Positions 54,294 through 63,472 of a DNA stretch of 64,000 nt are shown piece by piece. The translations under genes and the position numbers were made by a program. This stretch comes from Saccharothrix espanaensis DSM 44229. GTDB taxonomy: Bacteria > Actinomycetota > Actinomycetes > Mycobacteriales > Pseudonocardiaceae. The first letter of the stretch is position 1, and each line of letters opens with the position of its first letter. The notes below the pieces were generated by a model that made no database searches, had not been told where the DNA came from, and saw only the letters and a list, made by a program, of their open reading frames with translations. The DNA lies in the NCBI RefSeq assembly GCF_000328705.1, contig NC_019673.1:2232001-2296000 (forward strand), given 5' to 3'.

Positions 54294-56434
54294 CCGGACC
54301 CGTCGGCGCGGGCCGAGGCCAGGTCCTCCGCACGCCGCTGGACCAGTTCGGCGCGCGGGTCGTCCAGGTCCGTCAGGATCGCGGCGGTCCGCCGCAGGTT
54401 GTGCACAGCCCGGTCGTCCCGGCCGGTGGCGGACAGCGAGACGGCCATCGCCTCCAGCGCCGCGGCCAGATGCGATTCCGCGCCGCTGTGCCGCGCGTAG
54501 ACGTCCACGACCTTCTCCCACAACGCGATCGCGGTGTCGTGCTCACCCAGCCCCTGCCGCGCGAGCGCCAAGTCGTCCTCGGCATAGGCGGTGATCAACG
54601 GATCACCAGTGCGGCTGCGCAGCTCCCACGCCCGTTGCGCGTAGTCCAACGCCTCGTCGAACCGCCCCCGCGCCACGTTCACCAGGCACAGGTTTCCCAA
54701 CGCGATGGCCTCGGCCGCGGTGTTGCCCTCCTGCCTCGTCGCCTCCCACATCGCCAGGTAGTACTCGACCGCCTCGTCGTAACGCTCCTGTGCCTCGCGC
54801 AGGCTCGCCAACCCGGCCAACGCCCGCCGGCGCAGGACCCGATCGCCGGACCGGGCCGCCGCCTCCACCACGTTCTGGAAGTCGGCCTCGGCCGCCGCTT
54901 GGTCACCCGAACTCCGGTGACTGTGCCCACGCAGAACCCGCAGGAACGCCTCGGCCGCCCAGTCCTCCGACACCCGAGCCGCCTCGATCCCGCGCGACTT
55001 CGCCTCCAGTTCCTCCCGCCACCACGCCCGCGGTCCCGACCCCAGGTGACGCGACGACAACGCCAACGCGATCACCACCGCGTACATGCCGTGATCCACG
55101 GCCATGCGCTGTGCCGCCGACAACACCGCCCGCTCCGACCGCAACCACCCCAACGCGTCCTCCCGGTCCCACTTCGGCGCCGGCACGACGGGGAGATCCA
55201 CCGCCAGCCGGGCCGACACCGGGTACACGAGACGATCTGCCAGGTCCGCCACCGCGGCATACCACCCCAGCAAGCGCGCCACCGCCTCCTCCCGCGCTTC
55301 ACGTGTTTCGTCCAGTTCTGCGCGGTGGGCGGCATACTCGTGCAACAGGTCGTGCATCCGATACCGATGACGGGCCACCTGCTCGACCAGGTGCTGCTCC
55401 GCCAACTCGTCCAGGACGCGCATCGCGGAACGAAGGTCCAGCGCGGCCAGGGCGGCGACGGCATGCGTCCCGAACTCCGGCACCGGGTGCAACCCCGCCA
55501 ACCGGAACACCCGCGCGTGCAACGGGTCGAGCAGGGTGTAGGACCACTCGAACACCGGCCGCACGCCACCCAACCCCCGCCATGACCCGTCCACCCCGAT
55601 CGAGCCCTGCTGTTCCTCCCGGATCTCCTCCACCACATCGGCCACCGAAAGGAACGGACGTGACGCCAACCGCGTCGCCGCCACCCGCACCGCCAACGGC
55701 AACCGCGCGCACACCCCCACCAGTTCCCCCACCGCGTCGGGCTCCGCGGCGGTCCGGGCCCCACCCACTACCCGCTCCACCAGACGCACGGCGTCCCGGG
55801 CGTCGAACACGTCCACCGTGACCCGCCGGGCCGCCTCCAGCACAACCAACTCCGACAGCGCGCCCCGACTGGTCACCAACGCCAGCGATCCCGCCGCACC
55901 GGGCAACAACGGACGCACCTGTTCAGCGGACCCGGCGTTGTCCAGCACCACCAACACCGGCCGGGCGGTCACCAGCGACCGGAACAACGCGCCCTGCGCC
56001 TGCACGCCCTCGGGCACCCGCCGCTCCGCGATACCAAGCGCGGTGAGGAACTCCGTCAGCACGACCAGTGGGGCCAACGGGGCGCTCGGGCCGTAGCCGC
56101 GCAGGTTCACGAACAACGTGCCACCCGGGAAACGATCCTGGACGCGGTGCGCCCACCACACCGCCAACGTCGACTTTCCCGCCCCGGCCGAACCATTCAG
56201 CGTCACTACCACCGCCCCGCCGGCGGTATTCCACTCCAATTCGTCCAATAGAGCGTCGAGAGCGGCGACATGGGCGCCACGCCCGCAAAAATCGTGCACC
56301 GCGGCCGGTAGCTGACGCGGCACCACCACGGTTTCCTGGGTAGGCGGCAGCACCACCTGATCAATTCGGCCCGCCTGTACCAACACCCCTTGGACCGTGC
56401 CGTCCATGTCGTTGCTGACACCACCGTCGACCAT
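54236..56434 (-). CDS. NB-ARC ATPase with TPR tail (STAND regulator)
   Basis: A 732-residue STAND-family signalling ATPase. ATG 56434 (MVDGGVSNDMDGTVQG) is chosen because related proteins start close to the SNDxxGTVxGxxVQAG motif; a longer start at 56491 is possible and neither has a good ribosome-binding site. Walker A is NGSAGAGKSTLAVWWAHRV, Walker B VLVVLDNAG, and an RNBS-like LALVTSRG follows. The winged-helix region ends near residue 330 with MHDLLHEYAAHRAE. The last 300 residues are TPR-type repeats (NTAAEAIALGNLCLVNVARG, ALDYAQRAWELRSRTGDPL). There is no DNA-binding domain, so it is more likely a sensor or scaffold than a SARP. Convergent with the ThiF-like gene. Confidence 0.9.
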   Translation of the reverse strand: MVDGGVSNDMDGTVQGVLVQAGRIDQVVLPPTQETVVVPRQLPAAVHDFCGRGAHVAALDALLDELEWNTAGGAVVVTLNGSAGAGKSTLAVWWAHRVQDRFPGGTLFVNLRGYGPSAPLAPLVVLTEFLTALGIAERRVPEGVQAQGALFRSLVTARPVLVVLDNAGSAEQVRPLLPGAAGSLALVTSRGALSELVVLEAARRVTVDVFDARDAVRLVERVVGGARTAAEPDAVGELVGVCARLPLAVRVAATRLASRPFLSVADVVEEIREEQQGSIGVDGSWRGLGGVRPVFEWSYTLLDPLHARVFRLAGLHPVPEFGTHAVAALAALDLRSAMRVLDELAEQHLVEQVARHRYRMHDLLHEYAAHRAELDETREAREEAVARLLGWYAAVADLADRLVYPVSARLAVDLPVVPAPKWDREDALGWLRSERAVLSAAQRMAVDHGMYAVVIALALSSRHLGSGPRAWWREELEAKSRGIEAARVSEDWAAEAFLRVLRGHSHRSSGDQAAAEADFQNVVEAAARSGDRVLRRRALAGLASLREAQERYDEAVEYYLAMWEATRQEGNTAAEAIALGNLCLVNVARGRFDEALDYAQRAWELRSRTGDPLITAYAEDDLALARQGLGEHDTAIALWEKVVDVYARHSGAESHLAAALEAMAVSLSATGRDDRAVHNLRRTAAILTDLDDPRAELVQRRAEDLASARADGSGQASDRAQAGQSGSGSDDS

Positions 56435-56775
56435 GGGTATATAGTCTGGCCGCAACGCCGACAGGAAAGTCCGCTCAGGCCGCTGCGTCACTCTGTTGAA
56501 TCGTGCACACCCCTCTAACGGTGGACGGTCCGGTCTGCCGGTTACTCGTTTGCTGATTGAGTGAACGATAAAGTGGGACTACCTCACGCAACCCCCGGCG
56601 GAACCTCCGGGCATAGTTGATCGAAATCCTGACTGTTCGAAACCTGGAATCGACCCGGCCGAGCCGTGGCATGACCAGCTCGGCCGGAGATCGACACTGG
56701 CGCTGGTCGTCGATCACGGGATCAGCGGCAGAGCCGCTCGTCGAACAGCCCCAGACCCGGGCGGTGGCCTGGTCG
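56435..56775. other. Region between NB-ARC start and GTPase operon end
   Basis: About 340 bases holding the NB-ARC promoter and the end of the minus-strand GTPase operon. No further gene is supported. A short AT-rich segment near 56530-56600 is the likeliest promoter area. Confidence 0.45.
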
Positions 56776-56883
56776 TCAGAAGAAGGCCGTGCCGGCGAGG
56801 ACCAGCAAGCCGACGGCGGTGAGGGCGGACAGGAGCAGGAGGACGCGGGCCACAGCGCGGCCGCGGTCGGTCGATGACGTCAT
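56776..56883 (-). CDS. 35-residue single-helix membrane peptide, last gene of the GTPase operon
   Basis: ATG 56883 overlaps the stop of the upstream GTPase gene by four bases (ATGA), the coupling used throughout this operon. The peptide opens MTSSTDRGRAVARV and continues with a hydrophobic helix LLLLSALTAVGLLVLAGTAF, with a positive N-terminus that predicts an inside-in topology. Too short for a family assignment. The overlap, orientation and clean membrane helix are the evidence that it is real. Confidence 0.6.
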   Translation of the reverse strand: MTSSTDRGRAVARVLLLLSALTAVGLLVLAGTAFF

Positions 56884-58370
56884 GGGGTGGTTCCTGTCAG
56901 CAACCAGTGGACAGGGGCGGCCGGGTCGTCGTGGGAGGTCGGCGAGGTGGTGAGGTAAGTGACCACGAAGTAGTGGACGTGGGGGAAGTGGTGTTCTGCG
57001 GAGTGGACGATGTCGGCATGGCCGTGGGCGATGAGCCACGCGCGGACTGCGGCGGGGCGGTCTGGTGGGCGAGTGGCGTAGGGATGGGTGGGGCCGGAGA
57101 GGGTGTCGCCCTTGGTGATGACGACGGCGATGCGGCGGGGCGTGGCGGTGTGGTGCTCGCTGAGGGTCTCGGTGAGCAGGTCGAGGACGGTCTTGGGGTC
57201 GGTGCCGGACGTGCGTGAGGCGCCGAGGACGTCGGGGTCGGCGCGGGCGCGGACGGCGGGAAGCGCGAGCGGGTCGATGACGAGGACCACGCCGTCGCTG
57301 AGGGCGAGGAAGACGGAGTCGGCGATGCGGTCGGCGTCCTGGACTATCTCCCCTGCCGCGTCGTACAGGTGCAGGAGCCGGTTGCGCACCTGCAGGGTGT
57401 ACGAGACCGGTCGGCTCACCGGCGTGCGCGGCGGGAACAGGCCGTCGGCGAGGAGAGCGCCGGTTTCGGCCAGCCTGCTATCGGTGAACGGGTCCGCGGG
57501 GACGGCGTCGTGACCGGACCTCATGCAGGCGACCGCGGTGTGCAGGAACACCGACTTCCCGGCGCCGGTTCCGCCGACCACCGGGACGTGACGCGTGGGC
57601 ATCAGCTGGGTCGGGGAGGGGAGGGAGGCGCCGCAGCCGCCGCACCGAGGGGAGAGGCCGCGTTTGCCGGTGAGCAGCAGTGTGGGCAGGCCCTGGCCGC
57701 AGCGGCAGGTGCGGAGGAACACGCCCTGCGCGCCCGGAACGAGCGCGTGGTGCTCGCGTCCGCAGGGGCAGACGAACACCGGGCGGGTGAGTCGGGTGTG
57801 GCAGCGGGGGCACTCCGTCGTGATCTGCCTCAGCGCCAGCGAGAACACCTCGAACAGCCACAACGTGCCGGAGAGGAGTCGGAAACCCGCTACCGCGGCG
57901 GTGAGCAACACCAACTGCACCAACCAGGTGCCGGCCAGCAGGGCAAGCGCGAGGACGTAGCCGAGGGCGAACCCGGCGCGCGTGCTGAACGTGAGGATGC
58001 CCACCGCGGGCAAGCGGGTGATGAGCTCGGACTCCCGGATCGGGCGTACCCGGTGCGGCCCGTTTCCCGCGAAGCTCTCGTCGAACTGGGTCAATCCGCG
58101 CTGATGCAGCGCCACCAAGCAGGCCACACCGAGGCGCCGGTGGTCGCGCAGGGCGGGACCGGACAGGTACCGCCGGTCGGCGGGATCGGGCAACGCGTCC
58201 AGCGCCAGGTGCTCGGTGTCCGCCTGGGCGGCGAGGCAGTCGAGCGCTTCCCGGATGATGGCGACCAGCGCCAAGGTCAGGCTGAGCGCGACCGCGGCGG
58301 CGAGGACCGGCCCGGCGACCAGGAGCGCGAGCACGGCCTGCAACAGGGAGAGGAAGAGTTGGACGATCAT
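56880..58370 (-). CDS. Membrane-anchored zinc-ribbon GTPase (double-GTPase system, component 2)
   Basis: 496 residues from ATG 58370, which overlaps the upstream GTPase stop (ATGA). Two helices at residues 3-40 (VLALLVAGPVLAAAVALSLT) and two more near 145-190 anchor it. Three zinc-ribbon-like Cys clusters follow (CPRCHTRL, CPCGRE, CRCGQG and CGGCG, about 205-275). The C-terminal GTPase has Walker A VVGGTGAGKSVFLHTA, a G3-like YDAAGE and a G4-like VITKGD. Together with the adjoining GTPase it fits the paired double-GTPase modules catalogued in prokaryotic conflict systems; that family match is from memory and unverified. Confidence 0.78.
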   Translation of the reverse strand: MIVQLFLSLLQAVLALLVAGPVLAAAVALSLTLALVAIIREALDCLAAQADTEHLALDALPDPADRRYLSGPALRDHRRLGVACLVALHQRGLTQFDESFAGNGPHRVRPIRESELITRLPAVGILTFSTRAGFALGYVLALALLAGTWLVQLVLLTAAVAGFRLLSGTLWLFEVFSLALRQITTECPRCHTRLTRPVFVCPCGREHHALVPGAQGVFLRTCRCGQGLPTLLLTGKRGLSPRCGGCGASLPSPTQLMPTRHVPVVGGTGAGKSVFLHTAVACMRSGHDAVPADPFTDSRLAETGALLADGLFPPRTPVSRPVSYTLQVRNRLLHLYDAAGEIVQDADRIADSVFLALSDGVVLVIDPLALPAVRARADPDVLGASRTSGTDPKTVLDLLTETLSEHHTATPRRIAVVITKGDTLSGPTHPYATRPPDRPAAVRAWLIAHGHADIVHSAEHHFPHVHYFVVTYLTTSPTSHDDPAAPVHWLLTGTTP

Positions 58371-59377
58371 GTGGTCGTCCTCTCCACGCCCCGGAAGACC
58401 GGTATCGCGCCGAAGCCGGCGAGCAGCCACAGCAGCGGATCCTCTACCCGGTAGGCCATCGGTTCCCGCCTGCCGCCCACGCGGTCACCGAGCGCGGTCG
58501 TGGCGAAGTAGCGGTGGCGGTGGAAGGCGGTGCGGACACCTCGGAGGAGGTCCGTCCTGTTCCAGTGGCCGAGCCAGGCGGTGGTCTCGTGGTGGACATC
58601 CACGCCGTCGGACACCGCGTAGCCGCCCGTCCGGGGCACGGGTCGCAGCAGTGGCGACCCGGGGTCGACCATGTCCCACACAGTGTCCAATTTGGTCAGT
58701 ACGACGGCCAGGGGAAGGCGGATCCGGCTGTGGGGACGCAAGTCACGCGCGGTGCGCACAGCTTCGGCGAGTCGGGCGATCCCCGCGTCGCCGGGCACAG
58801 CGCCGGGTTCGACGGCCAGGACGAGGCCATCGGCGTGCGCCAGGTTCGCCGCAGTTCCGTCGGTGCTGTCGTAGAACGCGATCACCACGGGCCGTGCCCG
58901 CGGCCGGACGCGCAGGCTGACCAGCAGCGGCTCGGTCCCGATGTCGCGGTACAGGACGGTTTCGGCGACCAGCACACGATCTCGCTCGTGCCGGAGCCTG
59001 CTTCTTTCGCCGAGCACGTCGAGCGACATGCCGGGGAAGCGGTCGTCCAAGTGTCCTTTCGCGACCCGCCGGATGACCGACGCCAACCAGGTGCTCTTAC
59101 CGGACCCCGCCGTCCCCACTACGGCGACCACCCAGGGGCAACCCTCGATGTACTCGCGCGGCACGGGCTGCCCACACGCCGGGCAGACCCGGCGGGCTTT
59201 CGGAGCACGCCCGTGCGGGCACTTGCCCCTGCGTGCGGCGGAGACCGGGAAGTGGGTCGCGGTCTCGCCGCAACTCGAAGCGCACTGCCTCAGATACGCC
59301 TTCCCCGGCGTCCGGCTGTGGCAGTAGGGGCAGGCCGGGGCACGCCTGGTCGGGACGCTCCAGGTCGGTGCTGGCAC
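58367..59377 (-). CDS. Zinc-ribbon GTPase (double-GTPase system, component 1)
   Basis: 336 residues from GTG 59377 with GAGGAGACC about 6 bases upstream. Two Cys-rich knuckles open the protein (CPYCHSRT, CPHG, CPACGQPV, residues 15-70), followed by Walker A VGTAGSGKSTWLASVI, a G3-like YDSTDG and the G4 motif LTKLD, so it is a P-loop GTPase. The stop overlaps the start of the membrane GTPase. It has no membrane helix of its own, so it probably acts with the anchored partner. Confidence 0.78.
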   Translation of the reverse strand: MPAPTWSVPTRRAPACPYCHSRTPGKAYLRQCASSCGETATHFPVSAARRGKCPHGRAPKARRVCPACGQPVPREYIEGCPWVVAVVGTAGSGKSTWLASVIRRVAKGHLDDRFPGMSLDVLGERSRLRHERDRVLVAETVLYRDIGTEPLLVSLRVRPRARPVVIAFYDSTDGTAANLAHADGLVLAVEPGAVPGDAGIARLAEAVRTARDLRPHSRIRLPLAVVLTKLDTVWDMVDPGSPLLRPVPRTGGYAVSDGVDVHHETTAWLGHWNRTDLLRGVRTAFHRHRYFATTALGDRVGGRREPMAYRVEDPLLWLLAGFGAIPVFRGVERTTT

Positions 59378-59394
59378 AGCGGTCTCCTCTCAGG

Positions 59395-61944
59395 TCACGG
59401 CACGACCAGGAGGTGGGGGGCGGGGTGGGCGAGCGCGACGGTCTCGTCCAGGGAAAACGCGCGGAGGAAGACCGGCCGCCGCAGTTGGCGCGGCACTCGG
59501 AGCCGGACGGGCTCGGGCGGGCCGAGGGCCGGCAGCCGCAGGACCTCGACGCCGTCCTCGGGGGCCAGCGGACGCGACCCGGACTTGGCGACCACCGCGA
59601 TGTCGGGGGTGGGCTCTGGACCGTGCACGGCCACCAGGAGTTCGCCCCGGCGCCACCAGGCCGCGCGCCGGACGCTGTAGCGCACCTCGCGCAGCCGGGT
59701 CGAGGACACCGTCACCATCGGCCCGAACCGGCCGCAGTCCACGACCGACACCCCGAACCAGTGCTCGCCGGGCAGGGTCGCGGTGATCCGCGCGCCGCGG
59801 CCCTCGTACGCGGACCTGCTGATCTCGACCACGGTGGCCTGCGGGTCCAGCGGCCCGGTGGGCGGCCCGTCCACCCGCCAGACCACCCGCACGTCGGTGG
59901 CCCACATCGGCCACTGCCACGACAGCACCACCTGCGGACCGAATCGCCTGGCGTGCAGGCCGATGACCGGTTCCAGTGGCGGCGTCACCCGCGTCGCCGG
60001 GCCGATGGCGGCGAGCGGGCCGGACACCGCGACCGGCACGAGCACCCGCTGCCCTGCCAGGTCCGCCAGCGGGACCGATGCGCGGCCCGTGTCGCTCACC
60101 GCGACCACCCGGCCCGTGACCGCCGCGTCGGCGGCACGGAGAACCTGCGGGGCGGGCGCGACCCCGTCGTGGGGGACGCGGATCACCAGCGGAGTGCCGC
60201 TCTGCCTGCTCCAGGTCAACTCCACGGTGTCACCCGAGAGGCTGGCCCGAAGGTCGTCGACCTGGCGCGGGTTTCCCGGACACTCGCCGCAGACCACCAA
60301 GCCCGCGCTGTCCTCGGGCTTCCCGGCCTGGCCGGGATAGCGGGCGCGCACGAGGTAGCGGTACTGCACACCGGGCACCACAGCGGTGTCGTCGAATCCG
60401 GCCCCGTCGGGCGTGGCGACCTCCGCGATCTCGCCCGTGGGCGCGATCCTGGTCACCGACGCCCCGACAGCTCTGGAGGGCAACCGCCAGCGGCCGTGTA
60501 CCGACCGCAACGTCGACTCGACCGCCAGGTCCAGCACTTCGGGTGCCGGCACGACCTCCTCGCTGTGCGCCATCCCGCCGGGGACGCCGTTCCGCAGGGT
60601 CTGCACCGCGTACGACGTCGGCACACCGGCGGGCGGCACGTCCGACAGCGCCAGGGCGTCGGTGTCGTCGGCGATCACCGTCCCGCCCCGGCTTACCCGG
60701 TAGGTCAACAGGCCCGCGGTCGATGTCGACTCCTTCCACGTGATGACGATGGCGTCGTGGTGCGCACGCGCGGACACCTCGGCGGGTGCCCTGGCCGGAC
60801 AGCGGCGCAGGCCCGACTTGATCGCGGGGTCCGTCAGCTCCCGATCCGCTGCGAGGTAGCGGGCAGCCGCGTCCTCCGGCGCGGTGTCCTCCAGTTCACG
60901 GGCGGCTGCGAGGTCGGCGGCCACCCGGTCCACCGTCGCGGCCAGCGCGTCCCGGACGCGTTCCCAGTCGCCGGTCAGCCGCCTGCTCGACAGCACGACC
61001 AGCGCGGCGTGCAGCCTGCCGTCGGCGACGGCCTGCCTGTAGTCGGACTCCCAATCCGATCGGTGGACGCGTCGGCACCAGAGGGCGTAGGCGAGCGTCT
61101 CGGGGTCGCGCGGGAGGCCGCTCGCGACGCACCGCTGCGGGTCGGCCGCCGCGAGGAAACTGACCTCCTGGTAGCCCACCAGCACGGCCACCGACAGCTC
61201 GGTGAGGAACTCGTGGCGCAGCAGCGAACTCAGTCCGTCGGGCTCGTCCAGCGCTTGTTCGACGATCTTGAGCACCGTCAGCTCGGCCTCGACACCGGCT
61301 CCTCGCCGGGTCCGCAGCTGCGCGCGCCTGTCCCGGAGCACGTCCGCGTGGACGTCCGAGCCGCCGGAGGACAGTCTTCTGGTCAGGTACTCCCACAGGC
61401 CGGCGACCCCGAGGTCGGCCAGCGCGGTGGTGATCCGGCGCGACCGGGGCGTGTCCGGCGTGATGTCGAGGCTCGCGGGCTCGCGCACGACCGCCCGGTG
61501 CTGATCGAGCGCGGCCACGACGTCCGGCCGGCTCCAGCGGCCCGCGGACTGCCGGACGAGGGCCGTGACGGCGGCGGCGGGCATACCCGGCGCGGACCGC
61601 AGGAATTGGTCGACCACCTTGGCGAGGGTGGTGCGCTCCGCCGCCACGGCGGCCCGGTGCACCGAACGCTCGCCGGGATCGCTCAACACCCGCACGGCCA
61701 CCGGGTGCCCGCGCCGCAACCGGTCCACGGCCTGGGTGTGCTCACGCAGTTCGGGAACGCCCCACAGCGCCAGAACGGAGGTCAGTGCCGAGTCGACCTC
61801 GTCGGCGGTGCAGTCGGAGGGCAGGCGGTACACCCGGAACAGGTTCCGGTGGGGCGACCACCCCGTCTCGACCGGCGTGATGACGTCGTCGAGGTAGGCG
61901 CGGACGTCGGCGTCGCGGAGTCCGGGAAGGTCCGTCTCGGCCAT
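59395..61944 (-). CDS. J-like N-terminus plus fibronectin type III repeat protein
   Basis: 849 residues, starting one base after the Hsp70-like gene stop (TGACATG). Residues 10-100 (HRNLFRVYRLPSDCTADEVD, TQAVDRLRRGHPVAVRVLSD) resemble a J-domain-like co-chaperone region, without a clear HPD motif. A helical middle (about 100-400) precedes three or four FN3-type beta sandwiches with DAIVITWKESTSTAGLLTYR, DTVELTWSRQSG and QVVLSWQWPMWATDVRVVWR. No signal peptide, so the FN3 repeats are cytosolic. It probably recruits clients or partners for the adjacent Hsp70 (inference). Confidence 0.72.
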   Translation of the reverse strand: MAETDLPGLRDADVRAYLDDVITPVETGWSPHRNLFRVYRLPSDCTADEVDSALTSVLALWGVPELREHTQAVDRLRRGHPVAVRVLSDPGERSVHRAAVAAERTTLAKVVDQFLRSAPGMPAAAVTALVRQSAGRWSRPDVVAALDQHRAVVREPASLDITPDTPRSRRITTALADLGVAGLWEYLTRRLSSGGSDVHADVLRDRRAQLRTRRGAGVEAELTVLKIVEQALDEPDGLSSLLRHEFLTELSVAVLVGYQEVSFLAAADPQRCVASGLPRDPETLAYALWCRRVHRSDWESDYRQAVADGRLHAALVVLSSRRLTGDWERVRDALAATVDRVAADLAAARELEDTAPEDAAARYLAADRELTDPAIKSGLRRCPARAPAEVSARAHHDAIVITWKESTSTAGLLTYRVSRGGTVIADDTDALALSDVPPAGVPTSYAVQTLRNGVPGGMAHSEEVVPAPEVLDLAVESTLRSVHGRWRLPSRAVGASVTRIAPTGEIAEVATPDGAGFDDTAVVPGVQYRYLVRARYPGQAGKPEDSAGLVVCGECPGNPRQVDDLRASLSGDTVELTWSRQSGTPLVIRVPHDGVAPAPQVLRAADAAVTGRVVAVSDTGRASVPLADLAGQRVLVPVAVSGPLAAIGPATRVTPPLEPVIGLHARRFGPQVVLSWQWPMWATDVRVVWRVDGPPTGPLDPQATVVEISRSAYEGRGARITATLPGEHWFGVSVVDCGRFGPMVTVSSTRLREVRYSVRRAAWWRRGELLVAVHGPEPTPDIAVVAKSGSRPLAPEDGVEVLRLPALGPPEPVRLRVPRQLRRPVFLRAFSLDETVALAHPAPHLLVVP

Positions 61945-61945
61945 G

Positions 61946-63472
61946 TCACCGCCGCAGGCCAGGCAGGGGAGCGAGGACGTCGCTGTCGCGGCCGCGGACC
62001 TGGGTCTCGATCCGCAACCGAGCGCCGTTGGCCGCGTGGGCGTCGATCCGCAGCACCCCGTCGGCGCCGAGGGAGAAGTCGAGCTCGACCGGGTCGCCGC
62101 GTCTGCTGTCGCGCGGAAGTCCTTCCATGGTGCGCTCGTCGAGCCGGATGTGGTCTGCCTCGTCGTCGGACAGGACATCCGTCGTGGACTCGTACACGGC
62201 GACCCGCATCGTGGTCTGCCCGTCGCGCACGGTGCACAAGGGGTGCCGTCCGCTGGTGGGCAGCGGGGTGTTCGGGGTGATGATCCAGTGCACCGCGCTG
62301 CCGAGGGAAGGGCGACCGGTGTCGCGCGTGATCAGCACCCCGTAGCCCTTGGACGTCACGTCCACCACCTTCCGGGACTCGCCCGCGGCGACCTGGGCAG
62401 CGCCCTTGGCCACCACCAGTTCCGCGTCGGCCGCGAGCCGCGGCGCGGGCAGGTGCGGGAACGTCTCGTCGAGCCTCCGCGCCACGGCGGGCGTCCGTGA
62501 CATCCCGCCGACCAGGAGGACGTCGTCGATCGTCGGCACCCCGGCGGCGCGGGCCTGCGCGATGAGGTCGCCGGTGAAGTCGAGGGTGCGGTCGAGCAGG
62601 TCGGACGTCGCCTTTTCGTAGTCGTTGCGGGAGATGACCATGCGGTGCACGTGGCCCTGCGCGGTCCGCATGGTCAACATCTGCTCGGTGGAGGTCGACA
62701 GCGCGACCTTCACCGCCTGGGCCTGCCCGAGCAGACCGGCCATCAGGCGCGGAGACGTCCGAGGGTCCTCCTCGTCGGGGAAGTCGCCCATCCGGTCGAG
62801 GACGAGGTCGACGAGCACCCGGTCCCAGTCGGCGCCGCCGAGACGGGCGTCCCCGCCGGTCGCCACGACACGGACCTCGTCGGGGAACATGAGCACGACG
62901 GTGACGTCGAAGGTGCCGCCGCCGAGGTCGTAGACGAGGACCGCCCGACCGGCCGGGGTGCCGCGCAGGCCGCTGGCCAGTGCCGCCGCGGTCGGCTCGT
63001 TGACCAGGTCGAGCACGTCCAGCCCCGCGATCCGGCCCGCCTCGCGGGTGCGTGCCCGCTCCGCCGTGCCGAAGTAGGCCGGAACCGTGACGACGGCACT
63101 GGCCAGCGGACCGGCGGCGGGCACCGCGGTGCCGAGCGCCTCGAGCGCGTCCTCGACGGCCTGCCGCAGGATGAGGGCCGAGATCTGCTCCGGTCGCAGG
63201 TGCCCGCCGGGGACCGCGACGGTGTAGTCACCGCCGATCTCCCGCTTGATCTCGGTGATCACCCGCCCCGGCTCGTACGCGCGCTGGTCGAGCGCGAGGT
63301 CACCCACCACCGCCGTGCCGTCCGCGCCGAGGTACACCGCCGACGGGGTGGTCGCGCCGCCCTCCCGGTTGGCCAGCACCCTGGCCTCCCCGCTGCCGTC
63401 GACCACGCAGACGCACGTGGCGGTCGTGCCGAGATCGATCCCCAGGCGGGGACGGTTATCGCTCGTCGCCAT
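61946..63472 (-). CDS. Hsp70/DnaK-like ATPase lacking the helical lid
   Basis: 508 residues against about 610-640 for DnaK. Nucleotide-binding motifs are intact: phosphate 1 GIDLGTTATCVCVVDG, phosphate 2 VLVYDLGGGTFDVTVV and the adenosine motif VLLVGGMSRTPAVARRL. The beta part of the substrate-binding domain is recognisable (KGYGVLITRDTGR, VHWIITPNTPLPTSGRHPL) but the alpha-helical lid is missing. It is therefore a specialised Hsp70, not the housekeeping chaperone. ATG 63472 overlaps the upstream coiled-coil gene by 17 bases. The genes downstream are a J-like protein and two GTPases, and no grpE or dnaJ is present. Confidence 0.9.
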   Translation of the reverse strand: MATSDNRPRLGIDLGTTATCVCVVDGSGEARVLANREGGATTPSAVYLGADGTAVVGDLALDQRAYEPGRVITEIKREIGGDYTVAVPGGHLRPEQISALILRQAVEDALEALGTAVPAAGPLASAVVTVPAYFGTAERARTREAGRIAGLDVLDLVNEPTAAALASGLRGTPAGRAVLVYDLGGGTFDVTVVLMFPDEVRVVATGGDARLGGADWDRVLVDLVLDRMGDFPDEEDPRTSPRLMAGLLGQAQAVKVALSTSTEQMLTMRTAQGHVHRMVISRNDYEKATSDLLDRTLDFTGDLIAQARAAGVPTIDDVLLVGGMSRTPAVARRLDETFPHLPAPRLAADAELVVAKGAAQVAAGESRKVVDVTSKGYGVLITRDTGRPSLGSAVHWIITPNTPLPTSGRHPLCTVRDGQTTMRVAVYESTTDVLSDDEADHIRLDERTMEGLPRDSRRGDPVELDFSLGADGVLRIDAHAANGARLRIETQVRGRDSDVLAPLPGLRR

